A stretch of 64,000 bases of DNA from SZUA-36 sp964650905 (lineage in GTDB: Bacteria; Pseudomonadota; Gammaproteobacteria; Xanthomonadales; SZUA-36), in contig CAZYVH010000002.1 of assembly GCA_964650905.1 (NCBI GenBank), forward strand, positions 1-64,000, given 5' to 3'. Made by a program: the position numbers and the translations under genes. Positions 1-8,519 of this stretch are shown here, piece after piece. The notes beneath the pieces are model-generated. The model did not search any database and had not been told where the DNA came from. It saw only the letters and a list, made by a program, of their open reading frames with translations. Numbering within the stretch: position 1 is the stretch's first letter; each line of letters starts with the position of its first letter.

Positions 1-3
1 GCA

Positions 4-456
4 CTACTCCCCGACTGTTGCCAGGCACTCGATCTCGGTACGCGCACCCAGCGCCAGGCCGCTCGTTCCAAACGCACTGCGGGCCGGCGGGTTGGTTGGA
101 AAAAAGGTCTTGTAGACTTCATTCATGGCGGCCCACTCCTGGATATCCGCTAAAAAGACCGTACATTTCACCACTTCCGCCATCGACGAACCGTGTTTTT
201 CGAGGCTGGTCTTGATATTTTCCAGGGTCTGACGGGTCTCGCCGGCAATACCGCCCGGAGCCAGTTCCATCGTGCCGGGCACAAGACCAATCTGGCCGGA
301 CAGGTAAAGCGTGTGTCCAACCCTGACCGCATCGGAAAAGGGCAGTTTTGTATCACCTGGCATCGCGTAGTACTCAATTTTTGGCCCGGCGGCGAATACC
401 GTCTGTGAAACAAACCAAGTCATCAGCAGTAAAACACTAAAAAATAGTTTCATCAT
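4..456 (-). CDS. RidA/YjgF/UK114 family protein with signal peptide
   Basis: RidA-family proteins hydrolyse reactive enamines and imines. The protein has the family core (LYLSGQIGLVPG, then NIKTSLEKHG and VVKCTVFLADI) and the conserved arginine in PPARSAFG that binds the carboxylate in active members. Unlike cytosolic RidA (about 128 residues) it begins with a cleavable signal peptide (MMKLFFSVLLL to VFAAG), so export to the periplasm is inferred. The open frame extends further upstream, but ATG at 456 follows GGAG with 6 bases between, and the upstream part is only duplicated non-coding sequence. It lies downstream of the GMC oxidoreductase in the same direction, so it may clear products of that enzyme. 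The second ATG at 453 is an equally possible start. Confidence 0.85.
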   Translation of the reverse strand: MMKLFFSVLLLMTWFVSQTVFAAGPKIEYYAMPGDTKLPFSDAVRVGHTLYLSGQIGLVPGTMELAPGGIAGETRQTLENIKTSLEKHGSSMAEVVKCTVFLADIQEWAAMNEVYKTFFPTNPPARSAFGTSGLALGARTEIECLATVGE

Positions 457-475
457 GTGTGTCTCCAGTGTGTGT

Positions 476-504
476 CTAGATTTCACCCCCCTAGATTTCA
501 CCCC
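476..504. repeat. 15-bp tandem duplication over a stop codon
   Basis: The unit ctagatttcacccc(c) occurs twice in tandem, 476-490 and 491-504. Each copy carries the TAG that ends the GMC oxidoreductase frame on the minus strand, so the gene has two in-frame stops 15 bases apart. It separates the oxidoreductase from the RidA-like gene. Confidence 0.9.
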
Positions 505-2167
505 TTTTTGCAAAACGGGCAATGTGTTCGGCCGCACGAAAAGCCAGCGCCTGGATGGTCATCGTCGGCTGGCCGCGGCCGGAACTGACAAAGCTTGAAC
601 CATCGCAGATGAACAGGTTGGCTACATCGTGGGTGCGGTGGTATTTATCCACCACCGAAGTAGCGGGGTCATTACCCATGCGGCAGGTTCCGAGCAAGTG
701 GGCCTGGATTTTGCCACCCTCAACCGGTTCGCGCCAGACTGCCCGGGCGCCGGCGGCATTGAGGATTTCCACGGCCCGATCCTGCAAAAAAGTGGTCATT
801 GCAAGGTCATCATCGTGATCCATATAGGTCATGCGTATGGCAGAACGGCCCTTGTCATCCTTCAATTCAGGGTCGAGCGTAATATTATTACGCTCCAGTG
901 GCAGCGACGTACAACTGCCGAGAATACTCATCTTGCGGGTGTAATAGTGCCGCAGCATCTGCTTGAATTCCTTGCCCCATCTGGGTTTGCCCGGTGGCAG
1001 ACCGGACAATGCGTACATCAACGGTGTGGAATCCAGGAACGGCCGGGCGTCCAACCCGCCGCCGCCGTAGAAGCCACGGGCCGGGTCGTGTTCGTAAAAA
1101 TCGTGCACGATACGGGTCACCTGCACGCTTTTAAATTCATTCAGCGGGTGTTCGAAGGCGGCCTGGGTCACAGAATGCCCATTTCCCATCAGGTATTTGC
1201 CGACAATGCCGGATGAATTCGCCAGACCCTGGGGGAAGCGCTGCGACTCCGACAAAAACAGCAACCTGGGGGTTTCAGCACCGTTCGCCGAGAGGATGAC
1301 CGCCTTCGCCTTTTGCGCCTGCTCCTGACCCTTCGCGTCCAGGTAAACAACCTCTTCCGCCCGGCCTTTCGCATTGGTCTCGATACGAAAAACCGTTGAC
1401 AGGGGTCTGATTTCGCAATGTCCGCTGGCCTCTGCCAACGGGATCATTGATGCCAGCGTCGATGACTTGGCATTGGCCTCGCAACCAAAGCCCATGCAAA
1501 AACCACAATGGATACAAGCGGGCCGGCCATTGTGTGGCCTGGACAATATGGCCATGGGTGCCGCCTGTGGGTGCAGGCCACACGCGCGTGCGCCCTTTGC
1601 AAATAATACACCGGACGATTTCACCGGCAGGGGCGGTACCGGGAAACCTTTCGACCGGTACGCATCGAACGGCCCGGGCCGACCGGAAACACCGCACTCC
1701 CAATCCACCTTGGTGTAATAGGGCTCCAGTTCCTGGTAACTGATGGGCCAGTCGGCAAAGCCGGTGCCGGAGATCGGGCCGAGCAAGCTGCGCTCCCTGA
1801 AATCGCTTTCATGAAAACGCCAGTAGTTGGCCGTGAAATGCACACTGCTGCCACCCACACCGCGGGCATACAATGCCGGTGGCGGACCGCCCTGCGTTAC
1901 CACCGCGGTGTCTTTCTCATATTGGCGGAATGACTGCGGGTCGTTCCACGTGGGATGGTTCATCAATTCGTTCTGGAACAAGACTTTGAGTTCGTCGTGA
2001 TTGAAATCCGCCGCCCGGCGGTAGGGTCCCTGCTCCAGCACCACCACATCAAAACCATTACTGGATAACTCTTTGGCGAGCACGCCACCAGCGGCGCCGG
2101 AACCAATGATGACGAAGTCCACGGCCTTGCGTGTTGCGAACTTTGGCATTGTCTTTTCAGCGCTCAT
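491..2167 (-). CDS. GMC family FAD-dependent oxidoreductase
   Basis: This 558-residue flavoprotein is of the glucose-methanol-choline family, closest in layout to the catalytic FAD subunit of membrane-bound gluconate or sorbitol dehydrogenases. The N-terminal dinucleotide fold shows VIIGSGAAGG at about residues 19-28, followed by the acidic strand end VVLEQG. The C-terminal GMC domain carries HLLGTCRMG and NLFICDGSSF, with the active-site histidine region near GQPTMTIQAL. A cysteine-rich stretch (CIHCGFCMGFGCEA) is typical of this subfamily. Its ATG overlaps the end of the subunit-3-like gene by 11 bases, so the two are translationally coupled. The substrate, a sugar, polyol or other alcohol, cannot be told from sequence. 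No cytochrome c subunit is visible inside the window. Confidence 0.9.
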   Translation of the reverse strand: MSAEKTMPKFATRKAVDFVIIGSGAAGGVLAKELSSNGFDVVVLEQGPYRRAADFNHDELKVLFQNELMNHPTWNDPQSFRQYEKDTAVVTQGGPPPALYARGVGGSSVHFTANYWRFHESDFRERSLLGPISGTGFADWPISYQELEPYYTKVDWECGVSGRPGPFDAYRSKGFPVPPLPVKSSGVLFAKGARACGLHPQAAPMAILSRPHNGRPACIHCGFCMGFGCEANAKSSTLASMIPLAEASGHCEIRPLSTVFRIETNAKGRAEEVVYLDAKGQEQAQKAKAVILSANGAETPRLLFLSESQRFPQGLANSSGIVGKYLMGNGHSVTQAAFEHPLNEFKSVQVTRIVHDFYEHDPARGFYGGGGLDARPFLDSTPLMYALSGLPPGKPRWGKEFKQMLRHYYTRKMSILGSCTSLPLERNNITLDPELKDDKGRSAIRMTYMDHDDDLAMTTFLQDRAVEILNAAGARAVWREPVEGGKIQAHLLGTCRMGNDPATSVVDKYHRTHDVANLFICDGSSFVSSGRGQPTMTIQALAFRAAEHIARFAKRGEI

Positions 2168-2920
2168 TTTCTTGCCCCTTCAAGACTTCCTGTGTTTTTA
2201 TGGCTGCATCGTAATACCCAAATGGTGGCTGCCAGGCATGGCGGTGGTCGAAACCGAGCAAATCCCAACCCGCGTTGTCCCGGTTGCCACCATAGTGGGG
2301 CAAGGTGAACATACCGCCCAGGGTCAGGAAGTGCACGCTGGTGAAAAAGCGTGTGTCTTCAACAGATTCAAGGACAGCGGTTTGTTCAGCGAACGACAGG
2401 TCGGAAAATTTCCCATGCTGCGGGTAAACCGTCGTGGCCTTTTGCTGCAAATCCGCAAGACCCTGCTTGAATTCATCCGCGCCGCCGGCCATAAAACTAC
2501 CCAATGCCGCATCGATAAAGAACACGGCACCGATCTCGGAAGCCGAGGGTGTCTCATCGGCGGGGATGATCTGGTCCGCGATGGCAGCCAGTTCGATGGC
2601 TTGCNNNNNNNNNNNNNNNNNNNNNNNNNNNNNNNNNNNNNNNNNNNNNNNNNNNNNNNNNNNNNNNNNNNNNNNNNNNNNNNNNNNNNNNNNNNNNNNN
2701 NNNNTGTCTCATCGGCGGGGATGATCTGGTCCGCGATGGCAGCCAGTTCGATGGCTTGCTCAGCGGTGATGTGCCTAAACCCGGCTGCAGCGATCATGGT
2801 CTGGTTAGCGTCACGGGCTGCAGCCAGGACCAATGGAGCGTTCAATGCCAACCACGAGGCGCCCAGCAGGGTCCCACCTGATTGCAAGAACTGGCGACGT
2901 AAATCCGAATGCTCAGGCAT
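2157..2920 (-). CDS. gluconate 2-dehydrogenase subunit 3-like protein, interrupted by a false gap
   Basis: Small partner subunit of GMC dehydrogenases. The N-terminus carries a Tat-like signal (LRRQFLQSGG then a hydrophobic stretch ending LVLAAA), so the complex is probably exported folded. The 100-N run falls inside it, but 55 bases are identical on both sides of the gap. Collapsing that overlap gives one unbroken frame of about 202 residues, reading IIPADET, then PSASEIGAVFFIDAAL, which is the conserved family segment. ATG at 2920 has AAGGAG 5 bases upstream. The gene follows cdd by 22 bases and overlaps the GMC gene. The coordinates given include the artefactual N run. Confidence 0.88.
2605..2704. 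other. assembly gap of 100 N, probably artefactual
   Basis: Positions 2550-2604 and 2705-2759 are an identical 55-base sequence, ending and starting exactly at the N run. This is the pattern left when two contigs that overlap by one k-mer are scaffolded without being merged. The true distance is best read as minus 55, since removing one copy and the Ns restores the subunit-3 reading frame. Confidence 0.9.
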
Positions 2921-2942
2921 AAAATCTCCTTACTAATGCTGT

Positions 2943-3368
2943 TTATTTATGGCTCAGTTTGAAGGGATGCGGCAGCAGTTCGGCCAGCGGCCAGCTACAG
3001 TAATCCGTATCACTCACGCAGGAGACCACCACGGCATCCGGCGCCAGCAATTCACTCATGACCTGGCGGCAGGCGCCACAGGGTGCAAGCACGTCAAAAC
3101 CGGTGGCGAAAATCAACAGGCTGTGGGCAGTGCCCGGTTGCATACCGGCGTTAATGGCGGTGGACAGCGCATTGCGTTCCGCGCATTGGGTCAGGCCATA
3201 GGAGGCGTTCTCAACATTACAACCGCTGTAAATGTTGCCAGCCTCATCAAGTACCGATGCCCCGACCCTGGCACCGCTGTAGGGCGCGTAGGCGTGCTCA
3301 CTGGCCGAGTGGGCGGAAGCGTAAAGCCGGGTGATTATCTGTTTAGCCTGCAGGTTAGGGTCAGGCAT
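2943..3368 (-). CDS. cdd: cytidine deaminase
   Basis: Deaminates cytidine and deoxycytidine to uridine and deoxyuridine in pyrimidine salvage. The 141-residue length is that of the homotetrameric class. The zinc site is visible: GLTQCAERNA supplies the first cysteine and the catalytic glutamate, and APCGACRQVM supplies the other two cysteines. NVENASYG is the nucleoside-binding segment. ATG at 3368 was chosen because the family starts just ahead of the first helix; it overlaps the deoD stop by 8 bases, so translation is coupled. It is the third gene of a deoA-deoD-cdd set. Confidence 0.96.
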   Translation of the reverse strand: MPDPNLQAKQIITRLYASAHSASEHAYAPYSGARVGASVLDEAGNIYSGCNVENASYGLTQCAERNALSTAINAGMQPGTAHSLLIFATGFDVLAPCGACRQVMSELLAPDAVVVSCVSDTDYCSWPLAELLPHPFKLSHK

Positions 3369-4086
3369 GCAATGGACCTTTTTCCAGCAGGGCATGCAAA
3401 ACGACCTCCATCACGGTTCCAAACGCATTCTGACGGGCCTCGTGTGATGCCTGCTCACCGCTTGGAATCACATCACTGACGGACAATATCGTCAATGCCC
3501 GTCTGCCAAACTGGTGGGCCAGCGCATACAGGGCCGCCGATTCCATATCCAGCGCCAGCATACCCATATCCTGTACCTTTTTGATGAAAGCGTCATCGGG
3601 ATGATAAAAAAAGTCCGTCGCAAATACGTTGCCGGTTCTTATTTTCAATTCGTATTCCAGGGCCGTGTCATGGACCCTTTTCAACAACTCGAAATCCGCG
3701 CTTGCGGCAAGGTCCCAGCCACTGAACAGTTGGCGGTTCATGGCAGAATCCGTACTGGCCGCTGCAGCCAGCACCAGGTCGCCCACCTGCATGTCCGCCA
3801 ACAATCCGCCACAGGTGCCGACACGCACGATCTGCTTCACATCGTAGTAGTCGAACAGTTCATGGGCATAAATACTGATCGAGGGCATACCCATACCCGA
3901 ACCCATGATGGATACCGCCTGGCCCCGGAAGGTACCGGTAAAACCCAGCATGTTGCGCACACTGTTGACCTGCCTGACATTTTCCAGGTGACTATTGGCC
4001 AGCGTCTGTGCCCGTAACGGGTCACCCGGCATTAACACCGTATCTGCAAAATCACCGCGTGCGGCTTCAATATGGGGTGTGGGCAT
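3361..4086 (-). CDS. deoD: purine-nucleoside phosphorylase, DeoD type
   Basis: Cleaves purine (deoxy)ribonucleosides with phosphate to give base and (deoxy)ribose 1-phosphate. The 241-residue protein matches the bacterial hexameric family throughout: MPTPHIEA with the active-site histidine, VLMPGDPLRA with the phosphate-binding glycine and arginine, IVRVGTCGG with a second phosphate arginine, ALDMESAALY with the ribose-binding Met-Glu pair, and TILSVSD with the aspartate that protonates the purine. It lies 12 bases after deoA and overlaps cdd. Confidence 0.97.
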   Translation of the reverse strand: MPTPHIEAARGDFADTVLMPGDPLRAQTLANSHLENVRQVNSVRNMLGFTGTFRGQAVSIMGSGMGMPSISIYAHELFDYYDVKQIVRVGTCGGLLADMQVGDLVLAAAASTDSAMNRQLFSGWDLAASADFELLKRVHDTALEYELKIRTGNVFATDFFYHPDDAFIKKVQDMGMLALDMESAALYALAHQFGRRALTILSVSDVIPSGEQASHEARQNAFGTVMEVVLHALLEKGPLHA

Positions 4087-4098
4087 GGATAAGTTCCC

Positions 4099-5424
4099 TT
4101 ATTTCCGTTTGCTTGTAGAAATATGTTCGTAGACGGCGGGCAGCGCGTCGGTCTTGCGACCCACCCGGATAGCTTGCGCAAGTCCTGTCGCCGCAAACTG
4201 CCAGGCCGCTTCGTCGGCCGCATGGATGATAGTCAGTTCATCCCCCTTGCTCACATCATCACCAACATTACACAAACCCGACAGGCCGACACGATGATCG
4301 ATCCTGCCACCCTGCTGCTTCCTGCCGCCACCCAGTCCGACGACGCACATGCCGATGGCGCGGGTGTCCATGTGGGTGATACAACCGGCATTGGGCGCCA
4401 CAAAGGGCCGCACAATGGGCGCCGGCGGGAAATAGTGGCTTGTATTCTCAAGCAAGTCCGCCGGCCCACCCTGTAATGCCACCATATATGCAAAATGCTC
4501 GGCAGCCTGGCCGCTCACAAGGCTTGCAGTCAACATTTCCCTGGCTTGCGTATGGTTCATCGCCAAGTCACCCAATAAAAGCATCTCACTACCCAGCGAC
4601 AGCACGACTTCCATCAGCCTCGGATTCCTGTCGGCATTTTTCAGAAACGAGATCGCCTCGAGCACTTCCAGCGCGTTCCCGGCACTGGATGCAAGTGGCT
4701 GGTTCATATCGGTGATCACACCACAACCAGGTAAACCCGCGAGCTGTGCAACATCCACCAGGTCCTGTGCCAGGTCACGGGCCCGGTTGCGCTCGCACAT
4801 GAAAGCGCCGTTACCAGTTTTAATATCCACCACCAGACCATCAAGCCCTTCAGCGAGCTTTTTTGAGAGGATGGAGGAAACGATCAGGGGACAAGAGCCA
4901 ACTGTGGCGGTCACATCGCGAACCGCATACATACGGCCGTCGGCCGGCGCCAGGTCTGTGCCCTGCCCGACCACTGCCAGACCGGCTTCGCGGACCGTTT
5001 TATCAAAAACCTGCGATGATAGATTGACATTGAAGCCGGGTATGCTTTCGAGCTTGTCCAGCGTGCCACCGGTGTGACCGAGCCCACGACCTGAAATCAT
5101 GGGAACATACCCACCACAAGCGGCAATCATGGGTGCCAGCACCAGGCTCACCAGGTCACCCACACCACCGGTTGAATGCTTATCCAGCACCGGTCCATTG
5201 AGACCGGGCCAACTGAGGCAACGACCACTGTCACGTAGGGCCAGCGTCAACGCGGTTTGCTCCGCCCTGCTCATGCCCTGGAAATGCACCGCCATGGTAA
5301 AAGCACCTATCTGGGCATCACTGACGAGACCGGTCGTTATTCCAACAACAAAACTGTTGATCGCTTCCGTGGCCAGTTCCTGGCCATCCCGCTTGTCTCT
5401 TATTATTTCTTCGGGCAGACGCAT
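4099..5424 (-). CDS. deoA: thymidine phosphorylase
   Basis: Converts thymidine and phosphate to thymine and deoxyribose 1-phosphate. The 441-residue protein has the all-alpha N-terminal domain (LPEEIIRDKRDG), the phosphate loop KHSTGGVGD, the family signature SGRGLGHTGGTLDKLES, and VDIKTGNGAFM in the active site. The length equals that of E. coli DeoA (440). It begins 57 bases after nrdJb and leads deoA-deoD-cdd; no deoC or deoB is present here. No dedicated terminator is obvious between nrdJb and deoA, so readthrough from the nrdJ promoter is possible. Confidence 0.97.
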   Translation of the reverse strand: MRLPEEIIRDKRDGQELATEAINSFVVGITTGLVSDAQIGAFTMAVHFQGMSRAEQTALTLALRDSGRCLSWPGLNGPVLDKHSTGGVGDLVSLVLAPMIAACGGYVPMISGRGLGHTGGTLDKLESIPGFNVNLSSQVFDKTVREAGLAVVGQGTDLAPADGRMYAVRDVTATVGSCPLIVSSILSKKLAEGLDGLVVDIKTGNGAFMCERNRARDLAQDLVDVAQLAGLPGCGVITDMNQPLASSAGNALEVLEAISFLKNADRNPRLMEVVLSLGSEMLLLGDLAMNHTQAREMLTASLVSGQAAEHFAYMVALQGGPADLLENTSHYFPPAPIVRPFVAPNAGCITHMDTRAIGMCVVGLGGGRKQQGGRIDHRVGLSGLCNVGDDVSKGDELTIIHAADEAAWQFAATGLAQAIRVGRKTDALPAVYEHISTSKRK

Positions 5425-5481
5425 ACCCTTATATCATAGCAGTGAATCCGGTTTTTGTGCTGGCAGGTTGAAGACGCGCTT

Positions 5482-6210
5482 CTAGCCACATTTGGAATAG
5501 CCACACGACAGACAGGTGGCGCAGTTATCCATCACGACCACGGCCTTGGTGTGACATTTATGACATAAGGTGGCAGAAAGCGGATACGCCGGATCGTCTA
5601 CGCTTGACACCGTTGCTGTTTGTTTTTGCTCAACTGCCTCTGCTTCAGCGCGTTTTTCATTGAGAACAAGCTGTTGTTGCTCTGACAATTCCTCCTTTGC
5701 CATCAAACCGATCTTTTGCATGTGGTGCTCGATCACGGCGCCTATCTCGGCGACGATAGAGGGCATGAATTTACCACCGGGTTTAAAGTAACCACCTTTC
5801 GGGTCAAACACAGCGTGTAATTCCTCGGCCAGGAAAGTTACATCTCCACCTTTGCGGAACACGGCGGACATCAGGCGTGTCAACGCCACGATCCACTGGA
5901 AGTGGTCCATATTCTTGGAATTGATAAAAATCTCAAAAGGCCGGCGCTGCTCGTGTTCGGTACCCCGGTTTAGCACGATATCGTTGATGGTTACATACAT
6001 CGCATGGTCATCAAGCGGTGTCTTGATTTTGTAGGTAGAGCCTTGCAGCGACTCCATACCTTCGGGTCGCATCACCTTTTCGGTCATACGAATGACCTTG
6101 GCCTTGGAACGACCTTCCTTCGCCTCGATGGCCGCCTTCTGGGCCGCCAGTTCCTCTTCTGTTTTGACGACTTCGTAGCCGGCAATATGCTTGTTAATTT
6201 TAACAGTCAC
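5482..6210 (-). CDS. nrdJb: class II ribonucleotide reductase, C-terminal subunit NrdJb
   Basis: Second half of a split adenosylcobalamin-dependent ribonucleotide reductase. The 242 residues contain the conserved region found at the C-terminus of single-chain NrdJ (MYVTINDIVLNRG, NSKNMDHFQWIVALTRLMSA) and end in a cysteine-rich tail, CHKCHTKAVVVMDNCATC then CGYSKCG, which includes a zinc ribbon and probably the cysteines that re-reduce the active site. A charged helical linker at about 165-200 precedes the tail. Start is GTG at 6210, 14 bases after the nrdJa stop. Pseudomonas aeruginosa has the same two-gene arrangement. Confidence 0.9.
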   Translation of the reverse strand: MTVKINKHIAGYEVVKTEEELAAQKAAIEAKEGRSKAKVIRMTEKVMRPEGMESLQGSTYKIKTPLDDHAMYVTINDIVLNRGTEHEQRRPFEIFINSKNMDHFQWIVALTRLMSAVFRKGGDVTFLAEELHAVFDPKGGYFKPGGKFMPSIVAEIGAVIEHHMQKIGLMAKEELSEQQQLVLNEKRAEAEAVEQKQTATVSSVDDPAYPLSATLCHKCHTKAVVVMDNCATCLSCGYSKCG

Positions 6211-6224
6211 GTCATCGGTCCCAT

Positions 6225-8369
6225 CTAAAATTTTCCGTAGTAGCCTTCTTTAAGTGCATCGAACAGATTGGCTGCGGTATGCACCTCACCATCGTATTCG
6301 ATCTCTTCATTACCCTTGACTTCAACAACTTCGCCATCTTCGAGTATAAAACGATAGGTGGTATTGGCGAGGTCTTCATCCTTCACCAGTACACCCTGAA
6401 ACGCCTCGGGATTAAAACGGAATGTTGTACAGCCTTTCAGACCCTTGCCATGGGCATAGGTATAAATGTCCTTGAAGTTCTCGTATGGAAATTCGGTGGG
6501 CACATTGGCTGTTTTTGAAATGGAAGAATCAATCCACTTTTGTGCCGCCGCCTGAATGTCAACATGTTCCTTTGGTGTGACCTCATCGGCCGCGATGAAT
6601 TGCCGGGGGAGTTGTGACGAATTTTCATCACTCGCTGGCATCGCTTGCGGATTCACCTGCGCGCGGTAGGCTAGCAATTCGTAGCTGAAGACCTCGACTT
6701 TTTCCTTGCTCTTCTTACCCTCACGTATCACGTTACGGGCGTAGTGGTGAGCAAAGCTCGGTTCTATGCCATTGGAGGCGTTGTTCGCCAGCGAAAGTGA
6801 AATGGTCCCCGTGGGTGCGATCGAAGTGTGGTGTGTAAAACGAGCCCCTTCCTGCGCCAGTGCGGCGACCAGGTCCGGTTCTTTTTCTGCCACCTGTTGC
6901 ATATAACGGCTATATTTTGCATGTAGCACTGAACCACTGACCGAGTCCCCGATGCGGTAACCATCGGTGGCCATCTCGGGCCGTTTGCGCAACATTTTCG
7001 CATTCACTTTGAAGGTCTCTTTCATCACCGGGGCAGGACCCTTTTCGCGACTCAGTTCGAGCGCTTGCTGCCAGCCGGCGATGGCCATCTCGCAGGCCGC
7101 TTTATCGGTGAATTCCAACGATTCCTCAGACCCGTATTTCATACCCAGCAGGGCCAGCGTTGAACCCAGGCCTAAAAAACCCATGCCATGACGGCGCTTG
7201 CGTTCGATCTCGTCGCGTTGTTTGCCCAGTGGCAGCCCGTTGATCTCCACGACGTTATCCAGCATACGTGTGAATATTTTTACCACCTTGCGGTAGTCTT
7301 CCCAGTTGAAATGGGCTGTTTCGGTAAACGGTTGCTCAACAAAACGGGTCAGGTTGACCGATCCCAGCAGGCACGCGCCGTAGGGTGGCAACGGCTGTTC
7401 ACCGCAGGGGTTGGTCGCGCGTATGTTTTCGCAAAACCAGTTATTGTTCATCTCATTGATTCGGTCGACGAGGATGAAGCCTGGTTCGGCAAAATCGTAG
7501 GTGGACGACATGATCATGTCCCACATGCGACGCGCCGGGACTTTTTTGTAAATTTTGCAGGCGACCAGGCCATCTTCCCGGCTGACATAATCGCCTGACA
7601 AAGGCCAGTCCCGCCACACAACCTGTTGCGGATCATCGATATCCAACTCACTCGCTTCACTGGGAGTGAGGGGAAATGCCAACGCCCATTCCCGGTTATT
7701 GGCAACCGCCTGCATGAATTCATCGGTAATCAGCAACGAGCAGTTGAATTGACGTAAACGTCCGTCTTCGCGTTTGGCGCGGATGAACTCCATGGCGTCC
7801 GGGTGACCGATGTCAAAGGTTGCCATCTGCGCACCCCTGCGACCACCGGCGGAAGACACGGTAAAACACATCTTGTCGTAGATATCCATAAAACTCAGCG
7901 GACCCGAGGTATAGGCACCCGCGCCGGACACATACGCACCTTTGGGACGTAATGTCGAGAACTCATAGCCAATGCCGCAACCCGCTTTGAGCGTCAGACC
8001 GGCTTCGTGCACCTTATCAAGGATGCCATTCATGGAATCCTTGATGGTGCCGGATACGGTACAGTTAATAGTCGATGTCGCCGGTTTGTGTGCCTGCGCG
8101 CCTGCGTTGGATATGATCCTGCCGGCCGGTATCGCGCCACGCCGCAGAGCCCACAAAAAGTCTGCATAGCACTGCTCGCGCAAGTCCTTTTGTTCAACCT
8201 GTGACAGTGCCAGGGCAACCCGTTTGCAGGTGTCATCGATACTGTTGTCGATGCATTCGCCTATTTTTGATTTTAAGCGATACTTCTTATCCCAGATATC
8301 CAGGGATGCTTCCTGGAAAGGAACTGCTTGTATATCAGTGCCTATGGCCTCAACCTGAACACTGTTCAT
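6225..8369 (-). CDS. nrdJa: adenosylcobalamin-dependent ribonucleotide reductase, catalytic subunit NrdJa
   Basis: Reduces ribonucleotides to deoxyribonucleotides using a thiyl radical generated from coenzyme B12, so it works with or without oxygen. The 714-residue barrel shows the substrate-site cysteine in INCTVSGT, KAGCGIGYEFSTLRPKG, and the radical site NPCGEQPL at about 320-327. The C-terminal redox cysteines are missing here and are supplied by NrdJb. ATG at 8369 follows AGGA at suitable spacing. Two NrdR-type boxes and a TTGACA promoter lie directly upstream. Confidence 0.95.
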   Translation of the reverse strand: MNSVQVEAIGTDIQAVPFQEASLDIWDKKYRLKSKIGECIDNSIDDTCKRVALALSQVEQKDLREQCYADFLWALRRGAIPAGRIISNAGAQAHKPATSTINCTVSGTIKDSMNGILDKVHEAGLTLKAGCGIGYEFSTLRPKGAYVSGAGAYTSGPLSFMDIYDKMCFTVSSAGGRRGAQMATFDIGHPDAMEFIRAKREDGRLRQFNCSLLITDEFMQAVANNREWALAFPLTPSEASELDIDDPQQVVWRDWPLSGDYVSREDGLVACKIYKKVPARRMWDMIMSSTYDFAEPGFILVDRINEMNNNWFCENIRATNPCGEQPLPPYGACLLGSVNLTRFVEQPFTETAHFNWEDYRKVVKIFTRMLDNVVEINGLPLGKQRDEIERKRRHGMGFLGLGSTLALLGMKYGSEESLEFTDKAACEMAIAGWQQALELSREKGPAPVMKETFKVNAKMLRKRPEMATDGYRIGDSVSGSVLHAKYSRYMQQVAEKEPDLVAALAQEGARFTHHTSIAPTGTISLSLANNASNGIEPSFAHHYARNVIREGKKSKEKVEVFSYELLAYRAQVNPQAMPASDENSSQLPRQFIAADEVTPKEHVDIQAAAQKWIDSSISKTANVPTEFPYENFKDIYTYAHGKGLKGCTTFRFNPEAFQGVLVKDEDLANTTYRFILEDGEVVEVKGNEEIEYDGEVHTAANLFDALKEGYYGKF

Positions 8370-8410
8370 GAATTATCCTATTTAATTATTTGGTTTTATT
8401 TGATTCCTGG

Positions 8411-8458
8411 ACACAATTTATTGTGCCTTCTCTTTTCAAAAAACACAAGATATTGTGT
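8411..8458 (-). promoter_or_regulatory. pair of NrdR boxes upstream of nrdJa
   Basis: ACACAATTTATTGTGC at 8411-8426 and ACACAAGATATTGTGT at 8443-8458 both fit the 16-base NrdR consensus (acaCwAtATaTwGtgt). Their starts are 32 bases apart, about three helical turns, which is the known spacing for cooperative NrdR binding. They lie 41-89 bases upstream of the nrdJa start and just downstream of the predicted transcription start, fitting repression when dATP is high. The nrdR gene itself is outside the window. Confidence 0.85.
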
Positions 8459-8469
8459 TTAGGTGCTAA

Positions 8470-8498
8470 AAGATACCGTTGTACACTGACGCTGTCAA
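8470..8498 (-). promoter_or_regulatory. sigma70-like promoter of nrdJab
   Basis: On the minus strand TTGACA (8493-8498) is followed after exactly 17 bases by TATCTT (8470-8475). The -35 is perfect and the -10 matches 4 of 6. The start of transcription would fall near 8462-8463, placing the NrdR boxes immediately inside the transcript. Confidence 0.6.
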
Positions 8499-8519
8499 AT
8501 CTCTCGAAGTCGCGGTCAA

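Noticed and set aside
629..1216. 195-residue open frame on the plus strand
   Set aside because: Antisense to the GMC oxidoreductase gene; no recognisable domain.
2073..2936. Open frame running through the first N run on the plus strand
   Set aside because: Created by the Ns and the duplicated 55 bases; antisense to the subunit-3-like gene.
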